From positions 2,666,001-2,730,000 of the forward strand of contig OY759675.1 of NCBI GenBank assembly GCA_963662515.1: 64,000 nt of DNA, given 5' to 3'. Both the position numbers and the translations under genes were made by a program. Positions 18,038 through 27,085 of the stretch are shown here, piece by piece. Numbering within the stretch: position 1 is the first letter of the stretch; every line of letters begins with the position of its first letter. Origin of the DNA: JAFGDI01 sp963662515 (GTDB lineage Bacteria; Planctomycetota; Phycisphaerae; Sedimentisphaerales; SM23-30). A model generated the notes under the pieces. The model saw only the letters and a list, made by a program, of their open reading frames with translations. It did not search any database and was not told where the DNA came from.

Positions 18038-18061
18038 CATAGGTCTCATAAGTCCCATGTG
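18038..18061. repeat. Nonamer repeat patch (ATAGGTCNC type)
   Basis: CATAGGTCTCATAAGTCCCATG is a short run of the degenerate 9-mer ATAGGTCNC. More of the same repeat lies on the other side of the IS256-type element at 19664-19706 and again at 60826-60896, so the insertion sequence appears to have entered or recombined within such an array. Confidence 0.65.
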
Positions 18062-18101
18062 TTCCGGTTCATGCCGGTGTGGGGAAGAAAGCATAGGGAG
18101 T

Positions 18102-19658
18102 CTGTACAATTTGCTGTGTAAATGGTTTTACACATATATTTTTTTGGCAGCAATAATATTCAGTTTTCTGTTTTTTTGCTGATATTTCAGTTGCCGGGTT
18201 GACTATAGCACAAGGCTGATTGTTGGGCAAGTGGTAAATGTTCAATTTGGTGTTATTCCTTCGCAATAATTCCGGGGGAATCTCCCTTTAGTTCTGGCTT
18301 TCCCGGTGGCCCGGTGAGCAGAACGACCACGGTTGGCCTGCCTTTAATGTGCTATTAGAAAGGGTTAGTTGGCTAGTTGAGCTTGAGCCGGTCGCCGTAG
18401 CGGATGGCGAACTGGTTCATTGCCGCCTTCCAGCCGGGCTGTACGCTGGTCCATTTTTTGGCAATGTTCCGCAGAGCTAAAAACAATATCTTCACGATCG
18501 AATCATCGGTCGGGAAAACGCCCTTGGTTTTGGTCACTTTACGGATCGAGCGATTGAGGCTTTCAATAGCATTGGTGGTATAGATGATCTTTCTGATCTC
18601 CGGTGGATAATCCAGAAAAGGTACAATGTTAACCCAGTTATCCCGCCAGCTCTTGCTGATCGTCGGATAGGTTTTGTCCCACTTGGCTGCGAAGCGATCA
18701 AGAGCCTCCAGAGCCAGTGCTTCACTGGCGGCATTATATATCTCTTTGAGATCAGCGCAGATGTCCTTGCGATTTTTGTAACTCACAAACCGCAGCGAAT
18801 TACGGATCATGTGCACAATGCAAAGCTGTACGGTAGTTTGCGGATAAACCGCTTCAATAGCCTCAGGGAAGCCTTTTAAGCCATCAATGCAGGCGATGAA
18901 TATATCTTCCACGCCGCGGTTACGCAGCTCATTGAGCACACCCAGCCAGAACTTGGCTCCTTCATTCTTCGCTATCCAGATACCCAGTAATTCCTTCTTC
19001 CCTTCGACATTTATCCCCAGAGCCAGATAAACACAGCGGTTCTCTACCGGGCCATTAGGCCGGCCTTTGATCATCAGACAATCGAGAAAAACGATCGGAT
19101 AAACCTTCTCCAGCGGCCGACTCTGCCAGAGCCTTACTTCTTCCATGACACTGTTAGTTGCCTGACTGATGAGACCCTCGGAGACATCCACCTGATACAT
19201 CTCTAAGAGGTGGCCCTGGATATCCCGCACGCTCATGCCCCGGCCGTACATGGCGATGATCCGGTCATCGAAACCTTTGAAATACTTCTGGCCTTTGGGA
19301 ATGATCTGCGGCTCGAAAGAACCGTTGCGATCCCGGGGCGGGTCAAGCTCTACCTGATCATCGCCGAGCATGACGGTCTTTTTGCCCCGGCCATTGCGGC
19401 TGTTGCCGGAATTATTGCCCTTGGGGTCGTGCTTGGTATAGCCCAGATGGTGATCCATCTCAGCTTCCAGAGTCCGCTCCACAATCCGCTTTTTAAGCGT
19501 GGCAAACAACCCGGATTCACCCCAGAACGACTCCGGGCCGCTATATTCGGCCAATAATTCATCCAATAACTCATCCTGCCGTGTCTTTTTAGTCATAATA
19601 AGTCCTTTATAATAATACAGTAACATATCAACAACCATTTACACAGCAAATTGTACAG
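18102..19658 (-). mobile_element. Complete IS256-family insertion sequence
   Basis: The ends are perfect 26-bp inverted repeats: CTGTACAATTTGCTGTGTAA plus ATGGTT at 18102-18127 and its exact reverse complement at 19633-19658. The only gene is the transposase. The 245 bp between the left repeat and the transposase stop hold no gene. The flanking 8-9 bp on the two sides do not match, so no target duplication is visible. Confidence 0.93.
18373..19596 (-). CDS. IS256-family transposase
   Basis: A 407-residue mutator-type transposase starting at ATG 19596 (MTKKTRQDELLDELL) behind AAAGGAC; the open frame continues upstream into the terminal repeat but that part is unlikely to be translated. Family motifs: RIVERTLEAEMDHHLGY, SGNSRNGRGKKTV and GMSVRDIQGHL. 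Likely catalytic D172 (FLDCLMIKG), D238 (CIDGLKGFPEAI) and E345 (TTNAIESLNRSIRK). The first motif has Cys-Leu-Met where most family members have Ala-Leu/Ile-Tyr/Val. The gene is intact. Confidence 0.95.
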   Translation of the reverse strand: MTKKTRQDELLDELLAEYSGPESFWGESGLFATLKKRIVERTLEAEMDHHLGYTKHDPKGNNSGNSRNGRGKKTVMLGDDQVELDPPRDRNGSFEPQIIPKGQKYFKGFDDRIIAMYGRGMSVRDIQGHLLEMYQVDVSEGLISQATNSVMEEVRLWQSRPLEKVYPIVFLDCLMIKGRPNGPVENRCVYLALGINVEGKKELLGIWIAKNEGAKFWLGVLNELRNRGVEDIFIACIDGLKGFPEAIEAVYPQTTVQLCIVHMIRNSLRFVSYKNRKDICADLKEIYNAASEALALEALDRFAAKWDKTYPTISKSWRDNWVNIVPFLDYPPEIRKIIYTTNAIESLNRSIRKVTKTKGVFPTDDSIVKILFLALRNIAKKWTSVQPGWKAAMNQFAIRYGDRLKLN

Positions 19659-19663
19659 AAGCA

Positions 19664-19706
19664 GCATAGGTCACATAGGTCACATGCGTCTCATTGGTCC
19701 CATTCT
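19664..19706. repeat. Nonamer repeat patch, right of the IS256 element
   Basis: GCATAGGTCACATAGGTCAC followed by ATGCGTCTCATTGGTCCCATT: four to five degenerate copies of the 9-mer ATAGGTCAC. Starts six bases outside the right terminal repeat of the insertion sequence. Confidence 0.7.
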
Positions 19707-19777
19707 TCAATCTCAGGGCTGATATTCTCCCCTGAACCGGCAAATGATAAGACTATCCCTGAGAATAATCTTGATAT

Positions 19778-19839
19778 AGTGTCAAATCGCCATTAAAATC
19801 TGGGTTTTATATTACATTTTGAGAGTGCGATTTGGCACT
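19778..19839 (+). promoter_or_regulatory. Inverted repeat upstream of ahcY
   Basis: AGTGTCAAATCGC (19778-19790) and GCGATTTGGCACT (19827-19839) are complementary except for one position, with a 36-nt loop. The right arm also forms its own short hairpin, AGTGC-GATTTG-GCACT followed by TTTT, so this could be an attenuator or terminator 210 bp before ahcY. I looked for an SAH riboswitch and found no match. The rest of 19707-20046 shows nothing else I can name. Confidence 0.4.
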
Positions 19840-20046
19840 TTTGACTGTGGCAGATCATAGGCAAAGGCCGGAACAGGGCCTTGCAAATGAGATATTATTA
19901 TTTTAAATTCACTTTCGAGACAGCCTCGCAGGTGAGTTTTATTTGGAAAAGCAGCCTGGAAGGCCCTTTATTTGGAATTTTGAGCCTGAAATAACTGCTA
20001 AAACAGCTGGATCGAGATAAACATAATTATAAACGGAGTTTAGATA

Positions 20047-21372
20047 ATGGCATGCAATTGTAATTGTAACAGCAGGCAGGATTATAAAGTAGCGGATGTG
20101 ACACTGGCAGACTGGGGTCGTAAAGAGATCTCTATCGCCGAGAAGGAAATGCCCGGTTTAATGGCGATCCGCAACCGGTACAAGGCGGCCAAACCTCTGG
20201 CCGGAGCCCGCATCTGCGGCTGTATTCACATGACCATTCAGACCGCGGTACTGGTAGAGACCCTGCGGGAGCTGGGAGCCGATGTTCGCTGGTCGAGCTG
20301 TAATATCTTTTCTACTCAGGATCATGCCGCTGCGGCTCTGGTAGCTGCCGGTGTGCCGGTCTATGCCTGGAAAGGTGAGACTGAAGCTGAATATGAATGG
20401 TGCATTGAGCAGACAATTATGTGGCCCGATGGCAAAGGCCCCAACATGCTGCTGGACGATGGCGGTGATCTGACCAATATCATGCACTCTGACAAGTATA
20501 AGCATCTGATGGCCGAGGTTCGCGGCGTTTCCGAAGAGACCACAACCGGTGTGCATAATCTGGAGAAGATGGTTAAAGAAGGCAAATTACTCTGCCCGGC
20601 GATAAATGTCAATGATTCAGTTACCAAGAGCAAGTTTGACAACAAATACGGCTGCCGGGAATCCCTGGCTGATGGTATCAAGCGGGCCACTGATGTAATG
20701 CTGGCCGGTAAGGTTGTTGTTGTGGCCGGTTACGGCGATGTGGGTAAAGGCTGTGCCCAGTCGATGGCCTCTTACGGCGCCCGGGTTATCGTAACTGAGA
20801 TAGACCCGATCTGTGCCCTGCAGGCGGCCATGGAAGGCTATGAGATAACCACTATGGACGATGCCGTTAAACGCGGCGATATCTTCGTCACTACTACCGG
20901 CTGCTGCGATATTGTTACCGCAAAGCATATGAGCATGATGAAAGATCAGGCGATCGTGTGCAATATCGGTCACTTTGATATCGAGATCGATGTAGCAGGC
21001 CTGAAGGCTACCCCGGGCATTAAAAAGACCAATATCAAGCCGCAGGTAGATATGTACACCTATCCTGATGGCCACAGCATTATCCTGCTGGCTGAAGGCC
21101 GACTGGTAAATCTGGGCTGTGCGATGGGTCATCCCTCGTTTGTAATGAGCAGCTCGTTCAGTAATCAGACTCTGGCCCAGATCGAACTGTTCAACAATGG
21201 CTCGAAGTATGAAAAGAAAGTTTACACACTGCCCAAGCAGCTCGATGAGGAAGTTGCCAGACTGCACTTAGAGCAGTTAGGCGTGAAGCTCGAGACCCTC
21301 ACCGATAAGCAGGCAGGATATCTGGGCCTGGCCAAAGAAGGCCCGTATAAGCCCGAACATTACAGGTATTGA
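20047..21372 (+). CDS. ahcY: Adenosylhomocysteinase
   Basis: A 441-residue S-adenosylhomocysteine hydrolase, which splits SAH to adenosine and homocysteine in the methyl cycle. The N-terminal substrate domain has GCIHMTIQTAVLVETL and SCNIFSTQDHAAAAL; the NAD-binding domain has VVVAGYGDVGKGCAQSM; the C-terminus ends in the family's short Lys-Tyr tail (GPYKPEHYRY). Length is normal. An AACGGAG ribosome-binding site precedes the ATG. The first residues (MACNCNCNS) are unusually Cys-rich. It heads a same-strand series with serS, kdsC and the Lpt genes, with repeat-filled spacers between them. Confidence 0.97.
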   Translation: MACNCNCNSRQDYKVADVTLADWGRKEISIAEKEMPGLMAIRNRYKAAKPLAGARICGCIHMTIQTAVLVETLRELGADVRWSSCNIFSTQDHAAAALVAAGVPVYAWKGETEAEYEWCIEQTIMWPDGKGPNMLLDDGGDLTNIMHSDKYKHLMAEVRGVSEETTTGVHNLEKMVKEGKLLCPAINVNDSVTKSKFDNKYGCRESLADGIKRATDVMLAGKVVVVAGYGDVGKGCAQSMASYGARVIVTEIDPICALQAAMEGYEITTMDDAVKRGDIFVTTTGCCDIVTAKHMSMMKDQAIVCNIGHFDIEIDVAGLKATPGIKKTNIKPQVDMYTYPDGHSIILLAEGRLVNLGCAMGHPSFVMSSSFSNQTLAQIELFNNGSKYEKKVYTLPKQLDEEVARLHLEQLGVKLETLTDKQAGYLGLAKEGPYKPEHYRY

Positions 21373-21380
21373 TTAAGAAG

Positions 21381-21566
21381 AGTAATAAGTAATAAGATAT
21401 AAGTTGATAAGTTCCGGAGTCGGCCTTGAGGCCGACGGCTGATTTAATGCTCCGCAGCAGTAAAGGCTTATCAATTTATACTTTCTTTAATGTTGCGAAG
21501 CCATAAAACAAGGTCGCGCAGCGACACCTGAGCTTATCAACTTATATCTTATATCTTATTACTTTT
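21381..21566. repeat. Intergenic hairpin element 1 (ahcY-serS)
   Basis: Ends are long inverted repeats: AATAAGATATAAGTTGATAA at the left and TTATCAACTTATATCTTAT at the right. The interior holds GC-rich palindromes, GTCGGCCTTGAGGCCGAC and AAGGTCGCGCAGCGACACC. Homologous elements fill the next two spacers, serS-kdsC and kdsC-lptC. No reading frame of note. Confidence 0.8.
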
Positions 21567-21598
21567 AATATATAACATCAAATTTGAGACAACCAATC

Positions 21599-22870
21599 AT
21601 GATCGACATTAAACTGATAAGAACGAACCCCGAAATATTCAAGAAAGCCTGTGCTGATAAGCATATTCCTGACCGCATTGATGAGATTCTCGATATTGAT
21701 GCCAGGCTAAAACAGACAAAGCAGGAATTGCAGGATATTGTAACGGCCAAAAATGCCGCCGGTAAAGAAATTGCCCGGATCAAAGACCCGGCCGAAAAAA
21801 AAGCTGCTGTCGAAAAGATGAACGCCTCCAAAGGCCGCGAAAAGGAACTCAGCGAGATAACCATCGAACTGGAAAAGCAGCTTGAGGCCCTTATGCTGCG
21901 GACACCGCAGCCGGCCAGCCCCTATACTCCGGTTGGCCCCGATGCCAGCGGTAATGTAGTGGTTCGTTCCTGGGGCAAGGTCAGAGAATTTGGCTTTGAG
22001 CCAAAGGATCATGTCACCCTGGGTCTGGAGCTGGGTATTCTTGATGTCGAACGCGGCGTGAAGCTGGCCGGCTCAAGAAACTACATTCTCAAAGGTGCCG
22101 GCTGTCTGTTGCACAGAGCGGTATTATCACTGGCCCATGATACCATGGTCGCCAAGGGCTTTGAGCCGCTCACTGTGCCGGTAATGACCAGAGAAGAAAC
22201 CTTCCTGGGCACCGGCTGGTTCCCCGAAGGCAAAGAGCAGGTATATCAGGTGCCTGCCGATGAGCTCTTCCTCGTTGGCACTGCCGAAGTGCCCGTCACC
22301 AGTCTCTATAGCGGTGAAATACTCGATGTCAAGGATCTGCCGCTGAAATATGTGGCCCAGAGCCTGTGCTTCCGCCGTGAGGCTGGCTCAGCGGGTAAAG
22401 ATACCAGCGGTCTGTACCGCATTCATCAGTTCGAAAAGGTCGAGCAGGTAATTATCTGCAAGAATGAGGACGAGGAATCAGAAAAATGGCATCAGCAGAT
22501 CGTGGTTAACTCTGAGGAAGTATTGCAGAAGCTTAACCTGCCCCACCATGTGCTGGAGATATGTACCGGCGATATGGGCTCTGCCAAGTACCGCATGTAT
22601 GATATTGAAACCTGGATGCCCAGCCGCAAGGCCTATTGCGAGACGCATTCAGCGAGCAATCTGCATGAGTTCCAGGCCCGCCGCCTGAACCTGCGGTTCC
22701 GCGATACCGATGGCACGATCAAGTTCTGTCATACTCTGAACAATACCGTTGTCGCTTCACCGCGTATCCTGATCGCTATTATGGAACTGTATCAGAACCA
22801 AGATGGCTCAATTACCGTACCAGATGCCCTGAAGCCGTATATGTGCGGAGTGGATGTAATCAGAAAGTAA
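21599..22870 (+). CDS. serS: Seryl-tRNA synthetase
   Basis: Class II aminoacyl-tRNA synthetase charging tRNA-Ser, 423 residues from ATG 21599 (MIDIKLIRTNPE). The N-terminal coiled-coil arm (DARLKQTKQELQDIVTAKN) is followed by the catalytic core with motif 2 (LCFRREAGSAGKDTSGLYRI) and motif 3 (VVASPRILIAIME). The frame is open 15 bp further upstream with a TTG, but the canonical N-terminus begins at this ATG. Normal length, no anomaly. Confidence 0.97.
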   Translation: MIDIKLIRTNPEIFKKACADKHIPDRIDEILDIDARLKQTKQELQDIVTAKNAAGKEIARIKDPAEKKAAVEKMNASKGREKELSEITIELEKQLEALMLRTPQPASPYTPVGPDASGNVVVRSWGKVREFGFEPKDHVTLGLELGILDVERGVKLAGSRNYILKGAGCLLHRAVLSLAHDTMVAKGFEPLTVPVMTREETFLGTGWFPEGKEQVYQVPADELFLVGTAEVPVTSLYSGEILDVKDLPLKYVAQSLCFRREAGSAGKDTSGLYRIHQFEKVEQVIICKNEDEESEKWHQQIVVNSEEVLQKLNLPHHVLEICTGDMGSAKYRMYDIETWMPSRKAYCETHSASNLHEFQARRLNLRFRDTDGTIKFCHTLNNTVVASPRILIAIMELYQNQDGSITVPDALKPYMCGVDVIRK

Positions 22871-22880
22871 CCAGGACAGC

Positions 22881-23073
22881 AATAAGTAATAAGATATAAG
22901 ATATAAGTTGATAAGCTCCGGTGTTGCTGCGCAACCTTATTTTATGGCTCCGCGACATTAAGGACTATACAAATTGGTACACTTTACTGCTGCGAAGCTT
23001 TAAAATAGCCGTCGGCCTCAAGGCCGACACAAGAGCTTATCAACTTATATCTTATATCTTATATCTTATTACT
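22881..23073. repeat. Intergenic hairpin element 2 (serS-kdsC)
   Basis: Same design as element 1: terminal inverted repeats TAAGATATAAGATATAAGTT / AACTTATATCTTATATCTTA, interior GTTGCTGCGCAAC and GTCGGCCTCAAGGCCGAC palindromes. The open frame through it adds a spurious 56-residue extension to kdsC. Confidence 0.8.
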
Positions 23074-23088
23074 AAATTTAAGGAACCT

Positions 23089-23595
23089 ATGTCAATTAAA
23101 GATATCAAAATGCTCTGCATGGATGTTGACGGCGTTATGACTGACGGCGGGATAATTATTCATGAAGATGGCACTGAGAGCAAACGCTTTCATGTGCATG
23201 ATGGCGGCTGGCTGCGGATCTGGGCCCGGCAGGGACTCAAGACCGCCGTTATTACCGGCCGGGAATGCAAACCGGTAGAACATCGCATGAAGGCCCTGGA
23301 AATAGACTTCGTTTATCAGGGTGCGATACTCAAGCTGCCGGTCTTCGAGCAGCTGGTTAAAGATTCCGGCTTCCAGCCCCATGAAATAGCCTATATCGGC
23401 GATGATGTCTTTGACCTGCCCCTGCTGCGTCGGGTCGGCTTTGCCGCCTCGGTGGCTGATGCCGTACCCGAAGTTAAAGAACAGGTTGACTTTGTCACTG
23501 CCTGCCCCGGCGGCAGAGGTGCAGTCGGAGAACTGGTTCGCCACCTGCTCAAGAAAATGGGCCTGTTTGAGCAGGCAATGGAAAGATATAAGTAA
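23089..23595 (+). CDS. kdsC: KDO-8-phosphate phosphatase (KdsC, HAD family)
   Basis: A 168-residue small HAD phosphatase from ATG 23089, which has AAGGA upstream. Motif I is MLCMDVDGVMTDG, motif II is AVITGRECKPVEHR, and motifs III-IV are in IAYIGDDVFDLPLLRRVG, the KdsC pattern. It dephosphorylates KDO-8-P on the way to CMP-KDO for the lipopolysaccharide inner core. Its place just before the Lpt transport genes supports that role. A longer frame starting at 22921 is only the upstream repeat being read through. Confidence 0.93.
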   Translation: MSIKDIKMLCMDVDGVMTDGGIIIHEDGTESKRFHVHDGGWLRIWARQGLKTAVITGRECKPVEHRMKALEIDFVYQGAILKLPVFEQLVKDSGFQPHEIAYIGDDVFDLPLLRRVGFAASVADAVPEVKEQVDFVTACPGGRGAVGELVRHLLKKMGLFEQAMERYK

Positions 23596-23774
23596 GAAAT
23601 AGGTAACAAGAAATAAGCTGTCGTGTCGCTGCGCGACCTTGTTTTATGGCTTCGCAACAATTAAGAGCAGGCAAATTGTCAACTCTCTCTTTAATTGCAA
23701 AGCTTTAAAATAGCCTTCGGCCTCAAGGCCGACACCTTAGCTTGTTTCTTATTTCTTGTTTCTTATTACTTATT
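23592..23774. repeat. Intergenic hairpin element 3 (kdsC-lptC)
   Basis: Same plan as elements 1 and 2 but the terminal repeats have a different sequence: AACAAGAAATAAGCT / AGCTTGTTTCTTATTTCTTG. The interior again has GTCGCTGCGCGAC and CGGCCTCAAGGCCG palindromes and the TTTAAAATAGCC segment shared with element 2. It starts at the kdsC stop. Confidence 0.75.
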
Positions 23775-23825
23775 CCAGAATAGATGTTGCAATAAAACCC
23801 ATAACAATTGATCATACAGGACATT

Positions 23826-26800
23826 ATGGCCAAGAAAATAATACTTATTACCGCTGCTTTGCTGGGTGTTTTGCTCCTGGGACTCATATTCCAGTTCATA
23901 AACAATGATCTGGGTGATACCTCAGATATCTACCTGGAACCTGAACTGGACAAATCACTCCTGCAGGAAACCTCCGCTCAGATCGAGGCAATCAAAGCCG
24001 GTGAGGTCTCTTTCAGCACCTCTGAAGGTGTCGTCTTTCAGGTTCCCGGCAAAAGAGAATTTGGCTACGAAAAAAGAGTCAGTAATGATCAGGGAATGTT
24101 CCAGATACTTAACCCCTGGGTCAAGCTCTATTCTCAGGACAATATTGTCAGAATTACTGCCCAAAAAGGTCTGGTACCAATAAACAATGAAACCCAGTCG
24201 CTTTCCAGCGGCGGACCTGATCAGGGTATTCTCGAAGGTGATGTCAGCATTGAAGTTTTTCGCAAGCCGGAAAATATTAAATTCGATGAGTTCGAGTTTA
24301 AACCAGAATTCAAAGAACTGGCTGTCAAACTGGGCAAAACCAAATTTGAACGAGAATTCTCCCGTATTATCGGCGAAGGACAGGTACGGGTTATCTCTCC
24401 GCAATTCCTTGCCACCGGTCAGGACCTGGTAATGCAATATGACCAGATAAATAAAAAACTCCAGCTGCTCGAAATATCACAGATGCAAAAGCTGGTTGTA
24501 ACTATCAAAAAAGATAAGAAAAAAACATCTTCCCAACCAGACAATAGTAATAGCCAGCCAGATGCTCAGAAAGATCCGACAATTACCGGTCCGGCTGACT
24601 TTATGACCTATTACCTTAACCTCTCTAATAATATTACGGTGCAGACTCAACAGGAAAGTTTCACCGCCGATCAGCTCTCTATTATGGCTGATATCGCCAG
24701 CGGCAATGATTTCATAGAAGAAAGTAAGAAAAAATCTGACAGCTCAAATGACCCCGCTGAACAGCTCATCGCTAATAACAGCATTGACAATGAAAACTAC
24801 CGCATTATCACTATGACCTGTAATGGCCCGCTGACTATCACCTCGCCAGATAAGCCTTATCATGCTCCCGATGGCCTGCCCCGGCTCGAACTCATCGCCT
24901 CGGGCAAACCTGTAGAGATATACCGCAATGGTATGCAGTCTCTTAAAGCTGATAAGATCGTATATAGCCGTAACACCGACAATGGCAACCATACTATCAA
25001 ACTTATCAGTCAGGACAAATACCGTGACCTCTATCTCGCTCAGGATATCAGCCAGACTGTTTCAGCCGCCAGTGAAATAAGCTATGACTTTAACAATAAT
25101 ATCGCTACCCTGGCCGGACCGGGTGTTATAAATTCCACTATCAACGACGATAATAAAACCAAAATTGAATTCTCCGATACTATAAATGTTAAATTTGAAA
25201 ATGCCCCTGTAACTGAACAGGAAAAAATTGACATACCCCTCAATACCACCAGAAAAGTTGAATGGATAGAATGCATTGGTACTGTTGTGGCAACCCTGAA
25301 AGAAGGTCGGTTCAGCTCACAGAAAGCCCGTATCAATTTTGATGTCTCAGCTGATAACACCGCCAATAACGATCAGCCAGATAAAACACCGGCTGTTGAT
25401 AATATGATCATGTCCGGCAATGTTACCATGACAGATGGACTCAGTAATTTCAACTGCGATAAACTCATTCTCAGGTTCAAGCAGCAAAACGGACTATCGG
25501 AACCGGTGAGCCTCTGGGCCGGCGGTAATGTAAAAGCCGAAAATAATGACTATATTATCCAGTCCTCAGATCGCATTCTTATAAATTTTGGCAAGCAGCG
25601 AGATAGCAAACAAACTGACCTGAAAAAAACTGCTCCCGGTTCTGAAACCGCCTTTTCTGATATGGACCAAATGTTCACAAATCTCAACCCGGTTTATGTT
25701 ATCGCCGAAGGTGCTAATGGCGGCGTAACTTTCAAAAACAAAAGTAAAAACTTTGCCGTTAAAGGTTCCTCGATAGAAGGTAAACTGCCGGACATTAAAA
25801 CGATCAGCCCCGAACCGGCTCTGGCCGTCGCCGGCAGCTCTAACAGCCTCTCTCAGGACGGAATCTGGAAAATTATCGGCCAGCCGGCCATTGTCCAGCT
25901 TAGCGAAAACCGTACCGTTAGCGGCAGTGAAATTGAACTGGATCAGGCCAGCGGCTTTTGCCGCATACCCGGCTCAGGCTCGCTCAACCTGGTTACCAGC
26001 GGTGAATTCAGCGGCTCGTCCATGCCCGTTAATATCAAGTGGAATGATGGCGTTATCTATAATATTGCCAATAACATTCTGGCCTTACGAGAGGCAACCT
26101 TTGAGATCGACCGGCTCACCGATGACAATCTCCTCCAAAATACCAGACTTTTCGCTGCCAATGTTGATATAGAAATTTCTGCTATTACAGACCCGCTTAA
26201 CAACTCAGCCCGACATGAACTTAAAAATTTCAGAGCGTATGGGCCGGGGCTCAAACTAATAAACGACCAGATCGATCTGGAACATAACGACCTGCTCGAC
26301 CAGTCGCAACTCAGTGCCGGGCAAATACTCTTTGAGAGCCAGCCCAAACCCATCCTTACTGCCTCTGGCGGAGGCTGGTTGGAACATATAGCTATCTGCC
26401 AGCCAGATAATATTAAATTACCCGATGAAGATAACATGCCTGTCGAAAATAGCAGCTCATCCTTTGAACCGGGCTATTATTTCCTGCAATTCACTCGCTC
26501 ACTGGTGCTCGATCTGTCTGCTAACGATATCACATTCAACGATCCAGTTGGTATGCACTATATGCCTCTGGCAGCTTCTGCTGCCCCTGAAGTACTTATC
26601 AATGCTGACAATACCCTGCCTCCCGGAGCAGCCCGGATATATTGCGATAAGCTCCGACTGGTTAATTCTGTTGAAGAGAAACAGGAGCTGCTCAATAATT
26701 TTACCGCTCAGGATAATTCTGGTTCTCTCTCTGCCACTTTGGGCAGCGGGGCTCTGGGCTATGCTTGTGCCAGCGGAAATGTTTTCATGGAACACACAGC

Positions 26801-26996
26801 CGCTGATGGCAGTGAACATTATTTCGCAGCCTCGGAACTGCTCTTTGACCGCGAAAGAAAAGTATTCTCAATTATTGGCTCAAACCACGATCCGGTCAGA
26901 TATGACCAGATGCTATTTGAATACCTGAACTACGACCTGGAAACAGGCAGTTATAATGGCAAAACCCATGGCCAGACTGCCATTAGCGGCCAATAA
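23826..26996 (+). CDS. LptC/OstA-like LPS export protein, very large
   Basis: A 1056-residue protein from ATG 23826 behind CAGGACATT. One N-terminal TM anchor (IILITAALLGVLLLGLIFQF) precedes a region like LptC (DIYLEPELD, EVSFSTSEGVVFQVPG, VRITAQKGLVPINNETQ), then many beta-rich repeats of the OstA/LptA type (for example ITSPDKPYHAPDGLPRLEL and ISYDFNNNIATLAGPG). LptC is normally about 190 residues, so this looks like an LptC fused to several LptA-like jelly-roll units that could form a periplasmic bridge. Placed between kdsC and an LptF/G permease, it very likely carries lipopolysaccharide from the inner membrane. No separate lptA or lptB is in the window. Confidence 0.75.
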   Translation: MAKKIILITAALLGVLLLGLIFQFINNDLGDTSDIYLEPELDKSLLQETSAQIEAIKAGEVSFSTSEGVVFQVPGKREFGYEKRVSNDQGMFQILNPWVKLYSQDNIVRITAQKGLVPINNETQSLSSGGPDQGILEGDVSIEVFRKPENIKFDEFEFKPEFKELAVKLGKTKFEREFSRIIGEGQVRVISPQFLATGQDLVMQYDQINKKLQLLEISQMQKLVVTIKKDKKKTSSQPDNSNSQPDAQKDPTITGPADFMTYYLNLSNNITVQTQQESFTADQLSIMADIASGNDFIEESKKKSDSSNDPAEQLIANNSIDNENYRIITMTCNGPLTITSPDKPYHAPDGLPRLELIASGKPVEIYRNGMQSLKADKIVYSRNTDNGNHTIKLISQDKYRDLYLAQDISQTVSAASEISYDFNNNIATLAGPGVINSTINDDNKTKIEFSDTINVKFENAPVTEQEKIDIPLNTTRKVEWIECIGTVVATLKEGRFSSQKARINFDVSADNTANNDQPDKTPAVDNMIMSGNVTMTDGLSNFNCDKLILRFKQQNGLSEPVSLWAGGNVKAENNDYIIQSSDRILINFGKQRDSKQTDLKKTAPGSETAFSDMDQMFTNLNPVYVIAEGANGGVTFKNKSKNFAVKGSSIEGKLPDIKTISPEPALAVAGSSNSLSQDGIWKIIGQPAIVQLSENRTVSGSEIELDQASGFCRIPGSGSLNLVTSGEFSGSSMPVNIKWNDGVIYNIANNILALREATFEIDRLTDDNLLQNTRLFAANVDIEISAITDPLNNSARHELKNFRAYGPGLKLINDQIDLEHNDLLDQSQLSAGQILFESQPKPILTASGGGWLEHIAICQPDNIKLPDEDNMPVENSSSSFEPGYYFLQFTRSLVLDLSANDITFNDPVGMHYMPLAASAAPEVLINADNTLPPGAARIYCDKLRLVNSVEEKQELLNNFTAQDNSGSLSATLGSGALGYACASGNVFMEHTAADGSEHYFAASELLFDRERKVFSIIGSNHDPVRYDQMLFEYLNYDLETGSYNGKTHGQTAISGQ

Positions 26997-27085
26997 ATCG
27001 TTGAGACGCATCATGATATGGTGCCTCTGATTGAAAATATGACTTATTATTAAAAGACGCATCCTGATGCGACTTAACTGAAACT

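Noticed and set aside
17428..18109. Several long ORFs on both strands across the tandem array
   Set aside because: They arise because the 21-bp unit has no stops in several frames; none has a proper start signal, so I list the array as a repeat only.
18069..18266. 65-residue ORF at the left end of the IS256 element
   Set aside because: It crosses the terminal inverted repeat, has no family resemblance and no ribosome-binding site.
19707..20046. SAH riboswitch before ahcY
   Set aside because: The conserved SAH-aptamer core sequences are not present; only a simple inverted repeat is seen.
21381..21598. T-box leader before serS
   Set aside because: No T-box consensus; the region is the repeated hairpin element also present before kdsC and lptC.
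22921..23088. N-terminal extension of kdsC
   Set aside because: It is a translation of the intergenic repeat; the ATG at 23089 has the ribosome-binding site and the family N-terminus.
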